Below are positions 49,569 through 58,917 of a stretch of DNA of 64,000 nt, in pieces. A program made the translations under genes and the position numbers. The first letter of the stretch is position 1; each line of letters opens with the position of its first letter. Source of the stretch: Jatrophihabitans cynanchi (GTDB taxonomy: Bacteria > Actinomycetota > Actinomycetes > Mycobacteriales > Jatrophihabitantaceae); NCBI RefSeq assembly GCF_027247405.1, contig NZ_CP097463.1, forward strand, positions 4,402,001-4,466,000, in the 5' to 3' direction. The notes below the pieces were generated by a model, which worked only from the letters and a program-made list of their open reading frames with translations, searched no databases and was not told where the DNA came from.

Positions 49569-50741
49569 GTGACGATCCTGTGCGAGCCTGAGGCGACTGC
49601 CGCCTCGCTCCTGGCGCCGTTCCTGGGCGACGACGTGCGAATCGTTGTCAGCCTGCGCGCTGCGACGAGAGCACTCGCAGCGGATCCGGCGGAAAGACTG
49701 GTCGTCATCGGCAGCGGCGTACGCGCGGAGAACGCCCTGGAGTTCGCCGCACACGTATCACGCTCGGCGGCCGGCACGGACATCGTGCTCATGCGCGACA
49801 CCGTCGACTCCGATCTGCTCAGCCGGGCCTTCGACGCCGGGATCCAGACCGTCCTGCCCACGCATGAACGCCATGCCCTCGCCGAGGCGTGCACCCGCCT
49901 GGCCGCGTCGCGCCGGCCGGCAGCCGCCCCGCCGCAGCCCGGCCCAACTGCAGCGCCGAACGGTGTCATAGTCGCCGTGGTCGCAGCCAAGGGCGGCTGC
50001 GGCAAGACCACCTTCGCAATCAACCTGGCCCTTGCCCTGAACGCGGGCGGCGAGGTCCGTGTCTGTCTCGTCGACCTCGACCTCGAGTTCGGCGACGTCG
50101 CCAGCTCGCTTCGCCTGGACGTCGAACGCACCCTGCTCGACGCGGTACCCGGCCGCGCGCTCACCAGGGCGGACATCGCAGCACTCGTCACGACGTACCA
50201 CCCAGGGCTGGACTGCATCCTCGCGCCCGTCGGACCCGGCGAGGCCGAACGCGTCACGCCCGCAGTCGCCCGCGAGGCGCTCAACGCCCTCGCGCAGCTG
50301 TACGACTACATCGTCGTCGACACACCCGCGCGCATGTCGCATCACGTCCTGGCCGCTCTCGACACCGCCGACCACCACGTCCTGATCACCGTGCCAGAGG
50401 TACCCGCCGTCAAGAGCCTGCGCAGGACCCTCGACGTGCTGGACCTGCTCGGCTACCGGCGCGAGTCGCGTTCGATCGTCGTCAACCGCACCGACCCACG
50501 CGTCGTGCTCACCGCGCGCAACGTCGAGACGCTCGCCCGCAGCCCCATCGCCGGTCACATCCCGTTCAGCTGGGACGTACCCGCCTCGATCAACCACGCT
50601 GCACCGCTCGTGACCGCGGAGCCGGACCACCCGGTGAGCAAGGCGATCCGCGCGTTCGCGCGCGCCCGCATCGGCACCGGTGCCGCCGCCACGCGGCGTC
50701 CGGGTGTCCCTCGTCGATCAGTGCGGGGGTGGTCCAGGTGA
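49569..50741 (+). CDS. CpaE/MinD-like ATPase heading the pilus operon
   Basis: A 390-residue protein with a receiver-like N-terminal domain (residues ~1-115, no clear phospho-acceptor), a proline-rich linker, and a ParA/MinD ATPase domain with deviant Walker A VAAKGGCGKTTFAINLALAL, VDLDLEFGDVASSL and VVDTPARMSHHVLAALDTAD. CpaE proteins position tad pili; here the protein precedes PilT/PilB/PilC genes. GTG 49569 has GGGGAG five bases upstream; ATG 49554 is in frame. Pilus placement at a cell site is the likely role. Confidence 0.85.
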   Translation: MTILCEPEATAASLLAPFLGDDVRIVVSLRAATRALAADPAERLVVIGSGVRAENALEFAAHVSRSAAGTDIVLMRDTVDSDLLSRAFDAGIQTVLPTHERHALAEACTRLAASRRPAAAPPQPGPTAAPNGVIVAVVAAKGGCGKTTFAINLALALNAGGEVRVCLVDLDLEFGDVASSLRLDVERTLLDAVPGRALTRADIAALVTTYHPGLDCILAPVGPGEAERVTPAVAREALNALAQLYDYIVVDTPARMSHHVLAALDTADHHVLITVPEVPAVKSLRRTLDVLDLLGYRRESRSIVVNRTDPRVVLTARNVETLARSPIAGHIPFSWDVPASINHAAPLVTAEPDHPVSKAIRAFARARIGTGAAATRRPGVPRRSVRGWSR

Positions 50742-50885
50742 GACACCACGACTGGGCGCGCGACCCGCCTTGACGCGCTGCACGGCACCTACCCAGCACG
50801 CCAGCTTCATCCCGGCGCTACTCGGCACCGGGCCACAGGACACGGCCGCCACGCGGCGACCGATCACCATTCGGGGGAACCCACC

Positions 50886-51236
50886 ATGTACCAGCGCATT
50901 CGCAAGGCCATGAAGGAAGAAAGCGGCTTCACGCTCATCGAACTGCTCATCGTCATCGTCATCCTCGGCATCCTCGCCGCTGTGGTCGTCTTCTCGGTCC
51001 AGGGCATCACGAACCGTGGGGACGCCTCGGCTTGCAAGTCCGATGTCGCAACGGTCACCACGGCAGGCGAGGCCTACTACGCAAAGAACTCGAGCTATGC
51101 CGCAGATATTGCAGCGCTCAAGGCGGGCGGCTTCCTGCACTCGGACACCGCGGACAACGTCACTTACACCGTGACGGGCACCGGCTTCACGGCAGTCGGA
51201 GCTACCGGTAGCGCCTGCGCGGGCTTCACCTCCTAA
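50886..51236 (+). CDS. Type IV pilin (major)
   Basis: A 116-residue prepilin with a 14-residue basic leader ending in Gly, then FTLIELLIVIVILGILAAVVVF, with the conserved Glu at position 5 of the mature protein, and a small globular domain holding two cysteines (SACKSD and GSACAGF) that could form the C-terminal disulfide loop. ATG 50886 has GGGGGAA upstream. The 144-base gap before it suggests its own promoter and high expression. Confidence 0.92.
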   Translation: MYQRIRKAMKEESGFTLIELLIVIVILGILAAVVVFSVQGITNRGDASACKSDVATVTTAGEAYYAKNSSYAADIAALKAGGFLHSDTADNVTYTVTGTGFTAVGATGSACAGFTS

Positions 51237-51313
51237 CCCGCTCCGCCGGGGAGGGCCGTCTTGGCCCTCCCCGGCATCACCACCAACGCATGCCAGGTCT
51301 TTCAGGGGGAGCC

Positions 51314-52426
51314 ATGACCGAGGTAGGACGCCGCATCGGCGAGCGGATCGACGAGCTGCTGGAATCACTCTGGGACGCCGGCGGCACCGATCTGCTCCTG
51401 ACGGTCGGCACCCCGCCACTGCTGCGCGTACACGGCGAACTGCACCCGGTCGCCGACCACCCGCCGCTGAGCGCCGAGGACACCGAGGCGCTGCTCGTCG
51501 AGCTGTTGAGCGAGGACCAGCACAAGAGCTGGCAGGTGAGCAACGAGTACGACTTTTCCTTCAGCTGGGGCGAAGAGGCGCGCATCCGCGGCAACGCCTT
51601 CACCCAGCGCGGCGTCACCGCCATCGCGCTGCGGATGATCCCCAAGGAGATTCCCGGCCTGGCCGCTCTGGGCGTCCCGCCGGTGCTCGCCCACTACGCG
51701 CGCCAGCACCAGGGCCTGGTGCTGATGACCGGCCCCACCGGCTCGGGCAAGTCCACCACGCTGGCCTCGGTCATCGACCTGATCAACACCGAGCGGGCCT
51801 GCCACATCATCACCGTCGAGGACCCGATCGAATACGTGCACAACCACAAGCGTTCGGCCGTGAACCAGCGCGAGGTCGGCACCGACACGGACAGCTTCCC
51901 GGACGCGCTGCGGTCGGTCCTGCGTGAGGACCCCGACGTGCTGCTGGTCGGTGAGATGCGCGACCTGGACTCGATCCGGTTCGCCCTGACCATCGCCGAG
52001 ACCGGTCACCTGGTCTTCGCGACCTTGCACACCAACGACACCGCGCAGTCGCTCGCGCGCATGATCGACGTCTTCCCCGCCGACCAGCAGGCGCAGATCC
52101 GGGTCCAGCTCGCGAGCGCGCTCAGCTGCATCGTCTACCAGCGGCTGATCCCGCGCGTCGGTGGCGGGATGGTCGCCGCGTACGAAGTGCTGGTCGCCAA
52201 CTCCGCCGTCCGCAACCTGATCAAGGAGAGCAAGACCCACCAGCTGCGGAACTCGCTCGTCACCGGGCAGCAGGACGGCATGGTGACGCTCGAGCAGTCG
52301 CTCTCCGGGCTGGTGCAGGCCGGCCTGATCAGCTACGACGACGCGGTCAAGCGCAGCCTGTACCCCAAGGACATCGAGACCCGGCCGCGGCTACGGGCCA
52401 GCGCCAGCGCCAGCGCAAGCGCATGA
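51314..52426 (+). CDS. pilT: PilT, pilus retraction ATPase
   Basis: A 370-residue hexameric ATPase: Walker A MTGPTGSGKSTTLASVIDLIN, Asp box ITVEDPIEYVH, Walker B LLVGEMRDLDSI and His box FATLHTNDTAQSLARMIDVFPADQQAQIR, the last being the PilT hallmark. ATG 51314 follows a GGGGGAG; ATG 51290 is in frame but poorly placed. The C-terminus is a run of Ser-Ala from hexamer repeats just before the overlap with pilB. Retraction supports twitching or DNA uptake. Confidence 0.93.
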   Translation: MTEVGRRIGERIDELLESLWDAGGTDLLLTVGTPPLLRVHGELHPVADHPPLSAEDTEALLVELLSEDQHKSWQVSNEYDFSFSWGEEARIRGNAFTQRGVTAIALRMIPKEIPGLAALGVPPVLAHYARQHQGLVLMTGPTGSGKSTTLASVIDLINTERACHIITVEDPIEYVHNHKRSAVNQREVGTDTDSFPDALRSVLREDPDVLLVGEMRDLDSIRFALTIAETGHLVFATLHTNDTAQSLARMIDVFPADQQAQIRVQLASALSCIVYQRLIPRVGGGMVAAYEVLVANSAVRNLIKESKTHQLRNSLVTGQQDGMVTLEQSLSGLVQAGLISYDDAVKRSLYPKDIETRPRLRASASASASA

Positions 52427-54204
52427 AGCTGCACCGCGGCCGCCACGCCGAAGCGCCGCCGCCGCAAACGCCACCAGCCCGTCCCACGGCGCCCCGCGAC
52501 CTCGACGTGCGCCCCGGCGGCCGGCGTCTCGGCGAACTGATCGTCGCCGCCAATCTGGCCAGCCACGACGTCGTCGTCGCGGCGCTCGCCGAGGCCCAGC
52601 GTGCAGGCGACGGCAAGCGGCTCGGCCGCATCCTGCTCGATCGCGGCACCATCACCGACCACGACCTGGCCGAGATCCTCGCCGAGCAGCACGCCCTGCA
52701 GGTGGTCGACTTCCGCACCGTCACGCCCGACCCGGCCGCCGTCGAACTGATCACCGAGGCGATCGCACGCACCCTCGGCGCGCTGCCCATCTCGATCGGT
52801 GAGGACACCGTGCACGTCGCGGTCATGGACCCGACGCCGGAAGCGCTCGCACGGATCACCCACGCGATAGGGCGACCGGTCACCGCCGCGGTCGCCCCGA
52901 CGCAGGACCTGATGCGGGCGATCGGCACCAGCTACCGGGCGCTGACCGGCGTGGACGAACGCGTCCACGAGTTCGAGGTGCGCGACGCGCTGCGGCGCGA
53001 GGCGGGCCGGCTCGACGAGGTGAACGCAAGCGACGACGCCCCGGTCGTCCAGGTGGTGCAGATGCTCGTGACCCAAGGGCTGCGCGACCGCGCGTCCGAC
53101 ATCCACATCGAGCCGCACGACGACCGGATCCGGGTCCGCTACCGCGTCGACGGGGCGCTGCACGACGTGCTCTCGCTGCCCGGCTCGATGGGGCCGGCCG
53201 TGGTGAGCCGGATCAAGATCCTCGCCGGGATGAACATCGTCGAGCGGCGGCGGCCGCAGGACGGCCAGATCAGCCAGCAGGTCGAGGGTCGCGACGTCGA
53301 CATCCGGGTCTCGACCACAGCCGTTGTCGGCGGCGAGAAGGTCGTCATGCGGCTGCTGGACAAGAGCCGTCCGCTGTACCAGCTCGCGCAGCTCGGCATG
53401 CCGGACGACACCGCGGCCCGCTTCCGCGCGCTGCTGCACTCGCCGTACGGCATGGTGATCTGCGCCGGGCCGACGGGCAGCGGCAAGACCACCTCGCTGT
53501 ACGCCTCGCTCGGCGAGCTGAACAGCCCGGAACGCAACATCATGACGATCGAGGACCCGGTCGAGTACACGTTCGCCTCGATCAACCAGATCCAGATCAA
53601 CGAGGCGGCCGGGATCACCTTCGCCAACGGCCTGCGCTCGATCCTGCGGCAGGACCCGGACGTCATCCTCGTCGGCGAGGTACGCGACGTGGACACCGCC
53701 CGGATCGCGGTGCAGTCCGCCCTGACCGGCCACTTCGTCCTGTCGTCGCTGCACGCCACCGACTCGATCGCGGCGCTGTACCGCTTGCTGGACATGGGGA
53801 TCGAGTCGTTCCTGGTCGCCTCGTCGGTCACGGCTGTCGTCGCGCAGCGACTCGTCCGCCGGATCTGTACGTACTGCCGCGAGCCCTACGAACCGTCACT
53901 CGAGGAGCTCGCCTTCCTGCGCGCGTTCGGCTCGGCCGCACCCGACCACGGTTTCGTCCACGGGGCGGGCTGCAACTTCTGCGCACACACCGGCTACCTC
54001 GAGCGGATCGGGGTGTACGAGCTGATGGCGATCACCGACGCGATCCGCGAGCTGGTCCTCGACCAGGGTTCGCACGACGAACTGCGCAAGCTGTGCCGCG
54101 CCGAGGGCATGCGCACCCTGCAGGAGGAGTCGATCGACCTGGTCGCCGCCGGGATCACCACGCCGGCCGAGGTCATGCGCTCGATCTACGTAGTGGAGGT
54201 CTGA
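52423..54204 (+). CDS. pilB: PilB, pilus extension ATPase
   Basis: A 593-residue secretion ATPase. N-terminal MshEN-type domain (LGELIVAANLASHDVVVAALAEAQ ... LGRILLDRGTITDHDLAEILAEQHALQVVDF), a cyclic-di-GMP-binding fold in some relatives; ATPase core with Walker A AGPTGSGKTTSLYASL, ASDIHIEPHDD, MTIEDPVEY and ILVGEVRDVDTARIAV; tetracysteine zinc site CTYC and CNFC. ATG overlaps the pilT stop (ATGA). Confidence 0.95.
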   Translation: MKLHRGRHAEAPPPQTPPARPTAPRDLDVRPGGRRLGELIVAANLASHDVVVAALAEAQRAGDGKRLGRILLDRGTITDHDLAEILAEQHALQVVDFRTVTPDPAAVELITEAIARTLGALPISIGEDTVHVAVMDPTPEALARITHAIGRPVTAAVAPTQDLMRAIGTSYRALTGVDERVHEFEVRDALRREAGRLDEVNASDDAPVVQVVQMLVTQGLRDRASDIHIEPHDDRIRVRYRVDGALHDVLSLPGSMGPAVVSRIKILAGMNIVERRRPQDGQISQQVEGRDVDIRVSTTAVVGGEKVVMRLLDKSRPLYQLAQLGMPDDTAARFRALLHSPYGMVICAGPTGSGKTTSLYASLGELNSPERNIMTIEDPVEYTFASINQIQINEAAGITFANGLRSILRQDPDVILVGEVRDVDTARIAVQSALTGHFVLSSLHATDSIAALYRLLDMGIESFLVASSVTAVVAQRLVRRICTYCREPYEPSLEELAFLRAFGSAAPDHGFVHGAGCNFCAHTGYLERIGVYELMAITDAIRELVLDQGSHDELRKLCRAEGMRTLQEESIDLVAAGITTPAEVMRSIYVVEV

Positions 54205-54205
54205 C

Positions 54206-55411
54206 ATGCCCAGGTTCGCGTACGCCGCCACCACCCGCGACGGCGGGCGATCGAGCGGCGTCCAGAAGGCCGACAGCCGCGCAGCCGCCGAACTCGCCTT
54301 GTACGACAGGGAGTTGCGGGACATCCAGGTCACCGAGAAGAAGAGCCTGCTGCAGCTGGAGATCAGCGGGCCGCGCGTCAAGCGTGACGACCTGATGCAC
54401 CTGTCGCGGCAGATGGCCGCGTTCATCCGGGCCGGCCTGCCGATCCTCGATGCCGTACACACCATCGGTGAGGAGTCGGAGAACTCCTCGATACGGCGGA
54501 TCATGACCGACATCGAGGACGGGCTGCGCTCGGGCGAGCGGTTCTCGGACTGCCTGGACCGGCACGCCAAGATCTTCCCGGACTTCTATCGAGGGATCGT
54601 CCGCTCCGCAGAGCTCACCGGCGAGCTGGACACGGTGCTGGCCCGGCTCGCGCTGTACATCGAGCGGGACCTCGAAGCCCGGCGGAAGATCAAGTCGGCA
54701 ACCATCTACCCGACCGCGGTGGCACTGATGTCGATCGTGACGATCGTGGTGCTGGCCGCGTACGTGCTGCCCAAGTTCAAGGTGTTCTTCGAGAGCCTGA
54801 ACGCCAAACTGCCGCTGCCCACCCGGATGCTGCTCGCGGTCACCGACTTCCTGAGCCAGTGGTGGTGGGCCCTGCTGGTCGGCCTCGGCGTCGTGATCCT
54901 CGCGATCGTCGCCGCGCTGCAGAGCGAGGGCGGCCGGTTTGCGAAGGATCGCTTCCTGCTGGCGGTGCCGGTGCTCGGCCAGACCATCCAGTACGCGCTG
55001 GTCGAACGGTTCTGCCGGGTGCTTGCCTCGATGGTCAGCGCAGGCGTGGCGCTCCCGGAGGCGCTGCGCGTGGCGTCCGATTCGCTGCGCAATCGCGTGT
55101 ACACCCGTGGGCTCGCCGGCGTGAACGAGGCGATGCTCGAAGGTGAGGGGATTGCCGCGCCGCTCGCCAAGACCGGGCTGTTCCCGCCCACCGCGTCGCA
55201 GATGCTGCGGGTCGGCGAGGAGACCGGAACCCTGGACGGGCAGCTCGAGGTCACCGCCCAGTACTACGAGACCGAGCTGGACTACAAGCTCAAGAAGCTC
55301 ACCGCGCTGTTCGAGCCCGCGATCATCGTCGTCATGGGCCTGCTCGTCGGTTTCGTCGCGGTAGCGCTCGTGTCGGCGATGTACGGCATCTTCAACCAGG
55401 TCAAGGTCTGA
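54206..55411 (+). CDS. pilC: PilC, inner-membrane platform protein
   Basis: A 401-residue membrane protein of the GspF/PilC family with two cytosolic GspF domains (LSRQMAAFIRAGLPILDAVHTIGEE and VERFCRVLASMVSAGVALPEALRVASDSL) and three membrane helices (VALMSIVTIVVLAAYVLPKF, WWALLVGLGVVILAIVAAL, IIVVMGLLVGFVAVALVSAMYGIF). It links the ATPases to the growing pilus. One base separates it from pilB, whose end carries the GGAGG. Confidence 0.94.
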   Translation: MPRFAYAATTRDGGRSSGVQKADSRAAAELALYDRELRDIQVTEKKSLLQLEISGPRVKRDDLMHLSRQMAAFIRAGLPILDAVHTIGEESENSSIRRIMTDIEDGLRSGERFSDCLDRHAKIFPDFYRGIVRSAELTGELDTVLARLALYIERDLEARRKIKSATIYPTAVALMSIVTIVVLAAYVLPKFKVFFESLNAKLPLPTRMLLAVTDFLSQWWWALLVGLGVVILAIVAALQSEGGRFAKDRFLLAVPVLGQTIQYALVERFCRVLASMVSAGVALPEALRVASDSLRNRVYTRGLAGVNEAMLEGEGIAAPLAKTGLFPPTASQMLRVGEETGTLDGQLEVTAQYYETELDYKLKKLTALFEPAIIVVMGLLVGFVAVALVSAMYGIFNQVKV

Positions 55412-55414
55412 ACC

Positions 55415-55834
55415 ATGTCCCGGCTGCAGCGCCTGAACGACGATCGGGGCGACACGCTGATCGAGGTGATCGCTGCCGTCTTCGTCCTGGGCATTGCTGC
55501 AGTCGCGATCGTGTCGGCGATGACCATGAGTGTCAAGATCTCCGACTACCACCGCAAGCAGGCCGACGCGTCCGCCGTCCTGCACAACTACGCCGAATCG
55601 CTGGTGGCCGGCTACCGGCCGTGCACGAGCGCCAACTCCCAGCCGTACACGCTCGCCGCCCGCTCCGGCTTCGCGGCCCCGTCGGTCACCGTCAGCTACT
55701 GGACCGGCACCAGCTTCGGATCCACCTCGTGCCCCGCCGGCGGTGACCCGGGCGTGCAGCGCGTGCAGCTTGCCGTGTCGAGCATCGACAGCCGCGCCAG
55801 CGAAACCCTGACCGTCGTCGTGCGGCAGCCATGA
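55415..55834 (+). CDS. Minor prepilin, PilV/GspI-like
   Basis: A 139-residue prepilin: leader ending in DRG, then DTLIEVIAAVFVLGIAAVAIVSAM, with Glu5 present. The first mature residue is Asp rather than the usual Phe. The globular part has two cysteines (RPCTSAN, TSCPAGG). It would sit at the pilus tip or help initiation. Three bases after pilC. Confidence 0.82.
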   Translation: MSRLQRLNDDRGDTLIEVIAAVFVLGIAAVAIVSAMTMSVKISDYHRKQADASAVLHNYAESLVAGYRPCTSANSQPYTLAARSGFAAPSVTVSYWTGTSFGSTSCPAGGDPGVQRVQLAVSSIDSRASETLTVVVRQP

Positions 55835-56475
55835 GCACCCGACGTGAGGGCGACGCGGGGTTCACCTTGATCGAGCTGCTGTTGGTCGTCGTGATCCTGG
55901 GGATCATCGCCGCTCCCCTGGCGAACGTCGTCACCAGCTTCTTCATCAACAGCGCGACCACGACCGCGCGGCTCAGCGGCTCACACGACGAGCAGCTCGC
56001 GACCGCCTACTTCGCCCAGGACGTCGCGAACCTCGGGACACGTGACCAGACCTCGCTGGTAGCCGCCCAATCGGTGTGGACCGGAGCGTTCCCGGCCGGC
56101 ACCTGCGGTGCGGGCGTCGGAACGCCGGTCGTGCTCCTCGCGTGGGACGACGTCGCCTGGACCGGCTCGGCCGCACAGGCCACCGTCGACCAGGCCGCGT
56201 ACGTCCTGCAAGCGGTGTCCGGCCAGACGCAGCTGCACCGGCTGTTCTGCACCGGTGCGTCGCTCACCAGCCAGAGCGTCAGCAGTGACGCAGTCATCGC
56301 CCACAACATCGTCGCGCCGTTACCCATCGTCGCGTGTGCGGGCACCGGCTGCCCGACGTCCGGGCCCACCGTGCCGGCGTCGATCACGCTGACGCTCAAC
56401 CTCAGATCCAGCGACCCCGGTAACCGCGGCCAGACCCTGCAGGTGACCCTGACCGGTCAGCGGAGGCAGACATGA
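55831..56475 (+). CDS. Minor prepilin, PilW/GspJ-like
   Basis: A 214-residue prepilin: short leader MSTRREGDAG, then FTLIELLLVVVILGIIAAPLANVVTSFF with Glu5. The longer globular domain contains four cysteines. ATG overlaps the previous stop by four bases and its own stop overlaps the next start, so minor pilins are co-translated. Confidence 0.85.
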   Translation: MSTRREGDAGFTLIELLLVVVILGIIAAPLANVVTSFFINSATTTARLSGSHDEQLATAYFAQDVANLGTRDQTSLVAAQSVWTGAFPAGTCGAGVGTPVVLLAWDDVAWTGSAAQATVDQAAYVLQAVSGQTQLHRLFCTGASLTSQSVSSDAVIAHNIVAPLPIVACAGTGCPTSGPTVPASITLTLNLRSSDPGNRGQTLQVTLTGQRRQT

Positions 56476-58100
56476 CCCGACGCGCCCGACCCTCCGGTGA
56501 CGGCGGGGTGACGCTCATCCTCGCCTTGATCATCATCACGACGATCGCCCTGGTCATCGGTGCGACGCTGTCGCTGGCGACGACCAACGTGAAAGCGACG
56601 GTGGCCCTTCGCGACCAGGCCGCGACCTCCTACTCGGCCGACGGCGCCGCCCAGGTCGCGGTGAACCAACTCCGCACCGGCACCTTCCCCGGCGCCAACT
56701 GCACGGCCACCGCGACGCAGTCCCTGCTCGGCTTCTTCCCGGCCACGTCCACCGTTGCGGCGGGCAACGCGGCCGTGCAGTGCATCCCGGATCCGGGCAA
56801 CACGAGCAACGGCGGCGGGTCCAACAGCTCGCCCGGCAGCGCCATCCTGACCCTGAGTGACGGCACCGGCGGTGAGCGCGGCATCTACGTGAACACCAGC
56901 AACAACGCGAGCGTGAAGGTGAACGGCGGGATCTTCTCGGACTCCACGATCTTCCTGGAGGGGAACAAGTCCGACCTGCAGAACACCAACACCACGAACA
57001 GCTATGTGTACGCGATGGGCAACTGCTCCAGCAGCGGAACCTCGAGGATCATCAGCACGCCCGCGCCGGTGTGCAACTACAGCACGAATCCGCTGTCGGC
57101 AGTCGACCGCCGCGGCAAGGACCCCGGGACGATCACGGGCCACGGCAGCTCCTTCGACGCACCAGCAGCGCCGACCGCCAACGGCACGGTCGCTCCCGCC
57201 AGCTGCTCGGCGAAGACCGCGTTCGAGTTCCTGCCCGGGCTGTACCGCAGCGCCGCAGCCCTCAACGCGCTCACCAACGGTGCCGGCGCATGCTCCGGCA
57301 GTGTCTGGCACTTCAACCCGGGCACGTACTACTTCGACTTCACCGACCCCGGCGTGCACCAGTGGATCGTCAGCTCGGGGTTCCTGGTCGGCGGCACCGC
57401 GAACGTGAGCGGTGCGCTCACCGTCGCCAAGATCCAGAACCTGCAGAACGCCGGCCAGCCGTACTGCATCGCCCCCACCGTCGGCGGCACCACCCTCAAC
57501 GGCGGCGTCAGGTTCGTCTTCGGTGGGGACAGCCGCATGTACGTCACCAAAGGCCTCGCGTCCGCGAACCCGAACGTCCAGATCTGCGCGTCGAACAGCC
57601 CGTCCGGCCCGCCGATCGCGATCTACGGGCTCAAGAGCGGCATCGGGTCCGGGGCGTTCGCGGTCGCGGCCGAGTCGGGTTGCATCACCAATACCGGCTA
57701 TGTAGCTCAGGGCGGCGATGCCACGCACTGTGCGGTCGTGCAGACCACCAACGATCCGAACCCCGCGCTGACGGTGTACGGCACGACCTACGTCCCGCGA
57801 GCAGTCATCGACCTGTACCTCAACAACAATACGGTGCAGGTCTTCCGGTGGGGCCTGGTCACCCGGGCGTTGCTGGTCGGATCCACCGGCAGCACGAACC
57901 TCGCCAACGCTGTCATCGACGTCCCCAACGACGCGCCCGCGCCGTTCGCCGTGCCCAGTGTCTTGTACCTCAACGTGTTCGTGTGCACCGGGCCGAGCGC
58001 GTGCTCGACCGCAGGCACGCCGAAGCTGCGGGCGAAAGTACAGCTGTCGACGACGACGCCGACGACCGCCACCGTCCTGAGCTGGAGCCAGCAGCGCTGA
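56472..58100 (+). CDS. Large PilX-like pilus-associated protein
   Basis: A 542-residue protein with a prepilin-like N-terminus, GDGGVTLILALIIITTIALVIGATLSLATTN, but with Leu in place of the usual Glu5, as in GspK/PilX-type tip proteins. The large exported part is rich in Asn, Ser, Thr and Gly and has about ten cysteines (for example NCTATA, VQCIPD, GNCSSS, PVCNYS, GACSGS, PYCIAP); no known adhesin domain is recognised. A tip adhesin or sensor role is inferred from size and position. Confidence 0.75.
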   Translation: MTRRARPSGDGGVTLILALIIITTIALVIGATLSLATTNVKATVALRDQAATSYSADGAAQVAVNQLRTGTFPGANCTATATQSLLGFFPATSTVAAGNAAVQCIPDPGNTSNGGGSNSSPGSAILTLSDGTGGERGIYVNTSNNASVKVNGGIFSDSTIFLEGNKSDLQNTNTTNSYVYAMGNCSSSGTSRIISTPAPVCNYSTNPLSAVDRRGKDPGTITGHGSSFDAPAAPTANGTVAPASCSAKTAFEFLPGLYRSAAALNALTNGAGACSGSVWHFNPGTYYFDFTDPGVHQWIVSSGFLVGGTANVSGALTVAKIQNLQNAGQPYCIAPTVGGTTLNGGVRFVFGGDSRMYVTKGLASANPNVQICASNSPSGPPIAIYGLKSGIGSGAFAVAAESGCITNTGYVAQGGDATHCAVVQTTNDPNPALTVYGTTYVPRAVIDLYLNNNTVQVFRWGLVTRALLVGSTGSTNLANAVIDVPNDAPAPFAVPSVLYLNVFVCTGPSACSTAGTPKLRAKVQLSTTTPTTATVLSWSQQR

Positions 58101-58110
58101 GGAGGCGATG

Positions 58111-58917
58111 ATGTCCGCGTATCCCCTGACGCTGTGGGTGATCCTCGCCGGTGCCTTCGGGCTGGCCATCGGCTCGTTCCTGAACGTGGTGATCTACCGC
58201 GTTCCGGCGGGCGAATCTGTGATCAGCCCGCCGTCACGCTGCCCGGCCTGCCGCACCCCGATCCGCAGCCGGCACAACGTGCCTGTCCTCGGCTGGCTGC
58301 TACTGCGCGGCCGGTGCGCCGACTGCGCCCACCCGATCAGCGTGCGCTACCCGCTCGTCGAGGCGATGACGGCGCTGCTCTTCGCGGTGGTCACCGTTCG
58401 CGTCGCGCAACTGCACCTCGACTCCGCGCTACCGGCGTACCTCTACCTCGTTGCGGCCGGGTTCGCCCTGGCGCTGATCGATGTCGATCACAAGCGGCTT
58501 CCGGACAAGATCGTGCTGCCGTCGTACGCGGTCGTCACCGTGCTGCTGCTGATCGCATCGGCGGCCTCGCACGACTGGTGGGCACTCGCGCGGGCCGGCA
58601 TCGGTGCCGCGGCGCTCTTCGCGTTCTACTTCGCCCTTGCGTTCGGCTACCCGGCGGGCATGGGCTTCGGCGACGTGAAGCTGGCAGGCGTCCTGGGCGG
58701 CCTGCTCGGCTACCTGTCGTGGTCGGCGCTGGTCGTCGGCGCGTTCGCCGGCTTCCTGTTCGGAGCCGTCGTCGGCGCCGGGCTGCTTGCCGCCGGCCGG
58801 TGCGATCGCAAGAGTGCGATTCCGTTCGGCCCGTTCATGATCGCCGGCGCGCTGGCCGCCCTGTTCGTCGCCGAACCCCTGGCCCGCGGCTACCTGCGGC
58901 TCACCGGCCGGCTGTGA
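58111..58917 (+). CDS. pilD: Prepilin peptidase
   Basis: A 268-residue membrane aspartic protease that trims and may methylate prepilins. The N-terminal cytosolic loop has the tetracysteine motif CPAC and CADC, RYPLVEAMTALLF follows; catalytic aspartates are in LIDVDHKRLPD and GFGDVKLAGVLG. About eight helices. ATG 58111 is favoured over 58108 because GAGGAGG then has a proper spacing. The end overlaps the end of the convergent regulator by 17 bases. Confidence 0.94.
   Translation: MSAYPLTLWVILAGAFGLAIGSFLNVVIYRVPAGESVISPPSRCPACRTPIRSRHNVPVLGWLLLRGRCADCAHPISVRYPLVEAMTALLFAVVTVRVAQLHLDSALPAYLYLVAAGFALALIDVDHKRLPDKIVLPSYAVVTVLLLIASAASHDWWALARAGIGAAALFAFYFALAFGYPAGMGFGDVKLAGVLGGLLGYLSWSALVVGAFAGFLFGAVVGAGLLAAGRCDRKSAIPFGPFMIAGALAALFVAEPLARGYLRLTGRL

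Noticed and set aside
49569-58917. Tad pilus (TadA/B/C) locus
   Set aside because: Although a CpaE-like ATPase is present, the motors have PilT and PilB signatures (His box AxxLHTND, tetracysteine) and the pilin is of the longer GFTLIELL type, not Flp.
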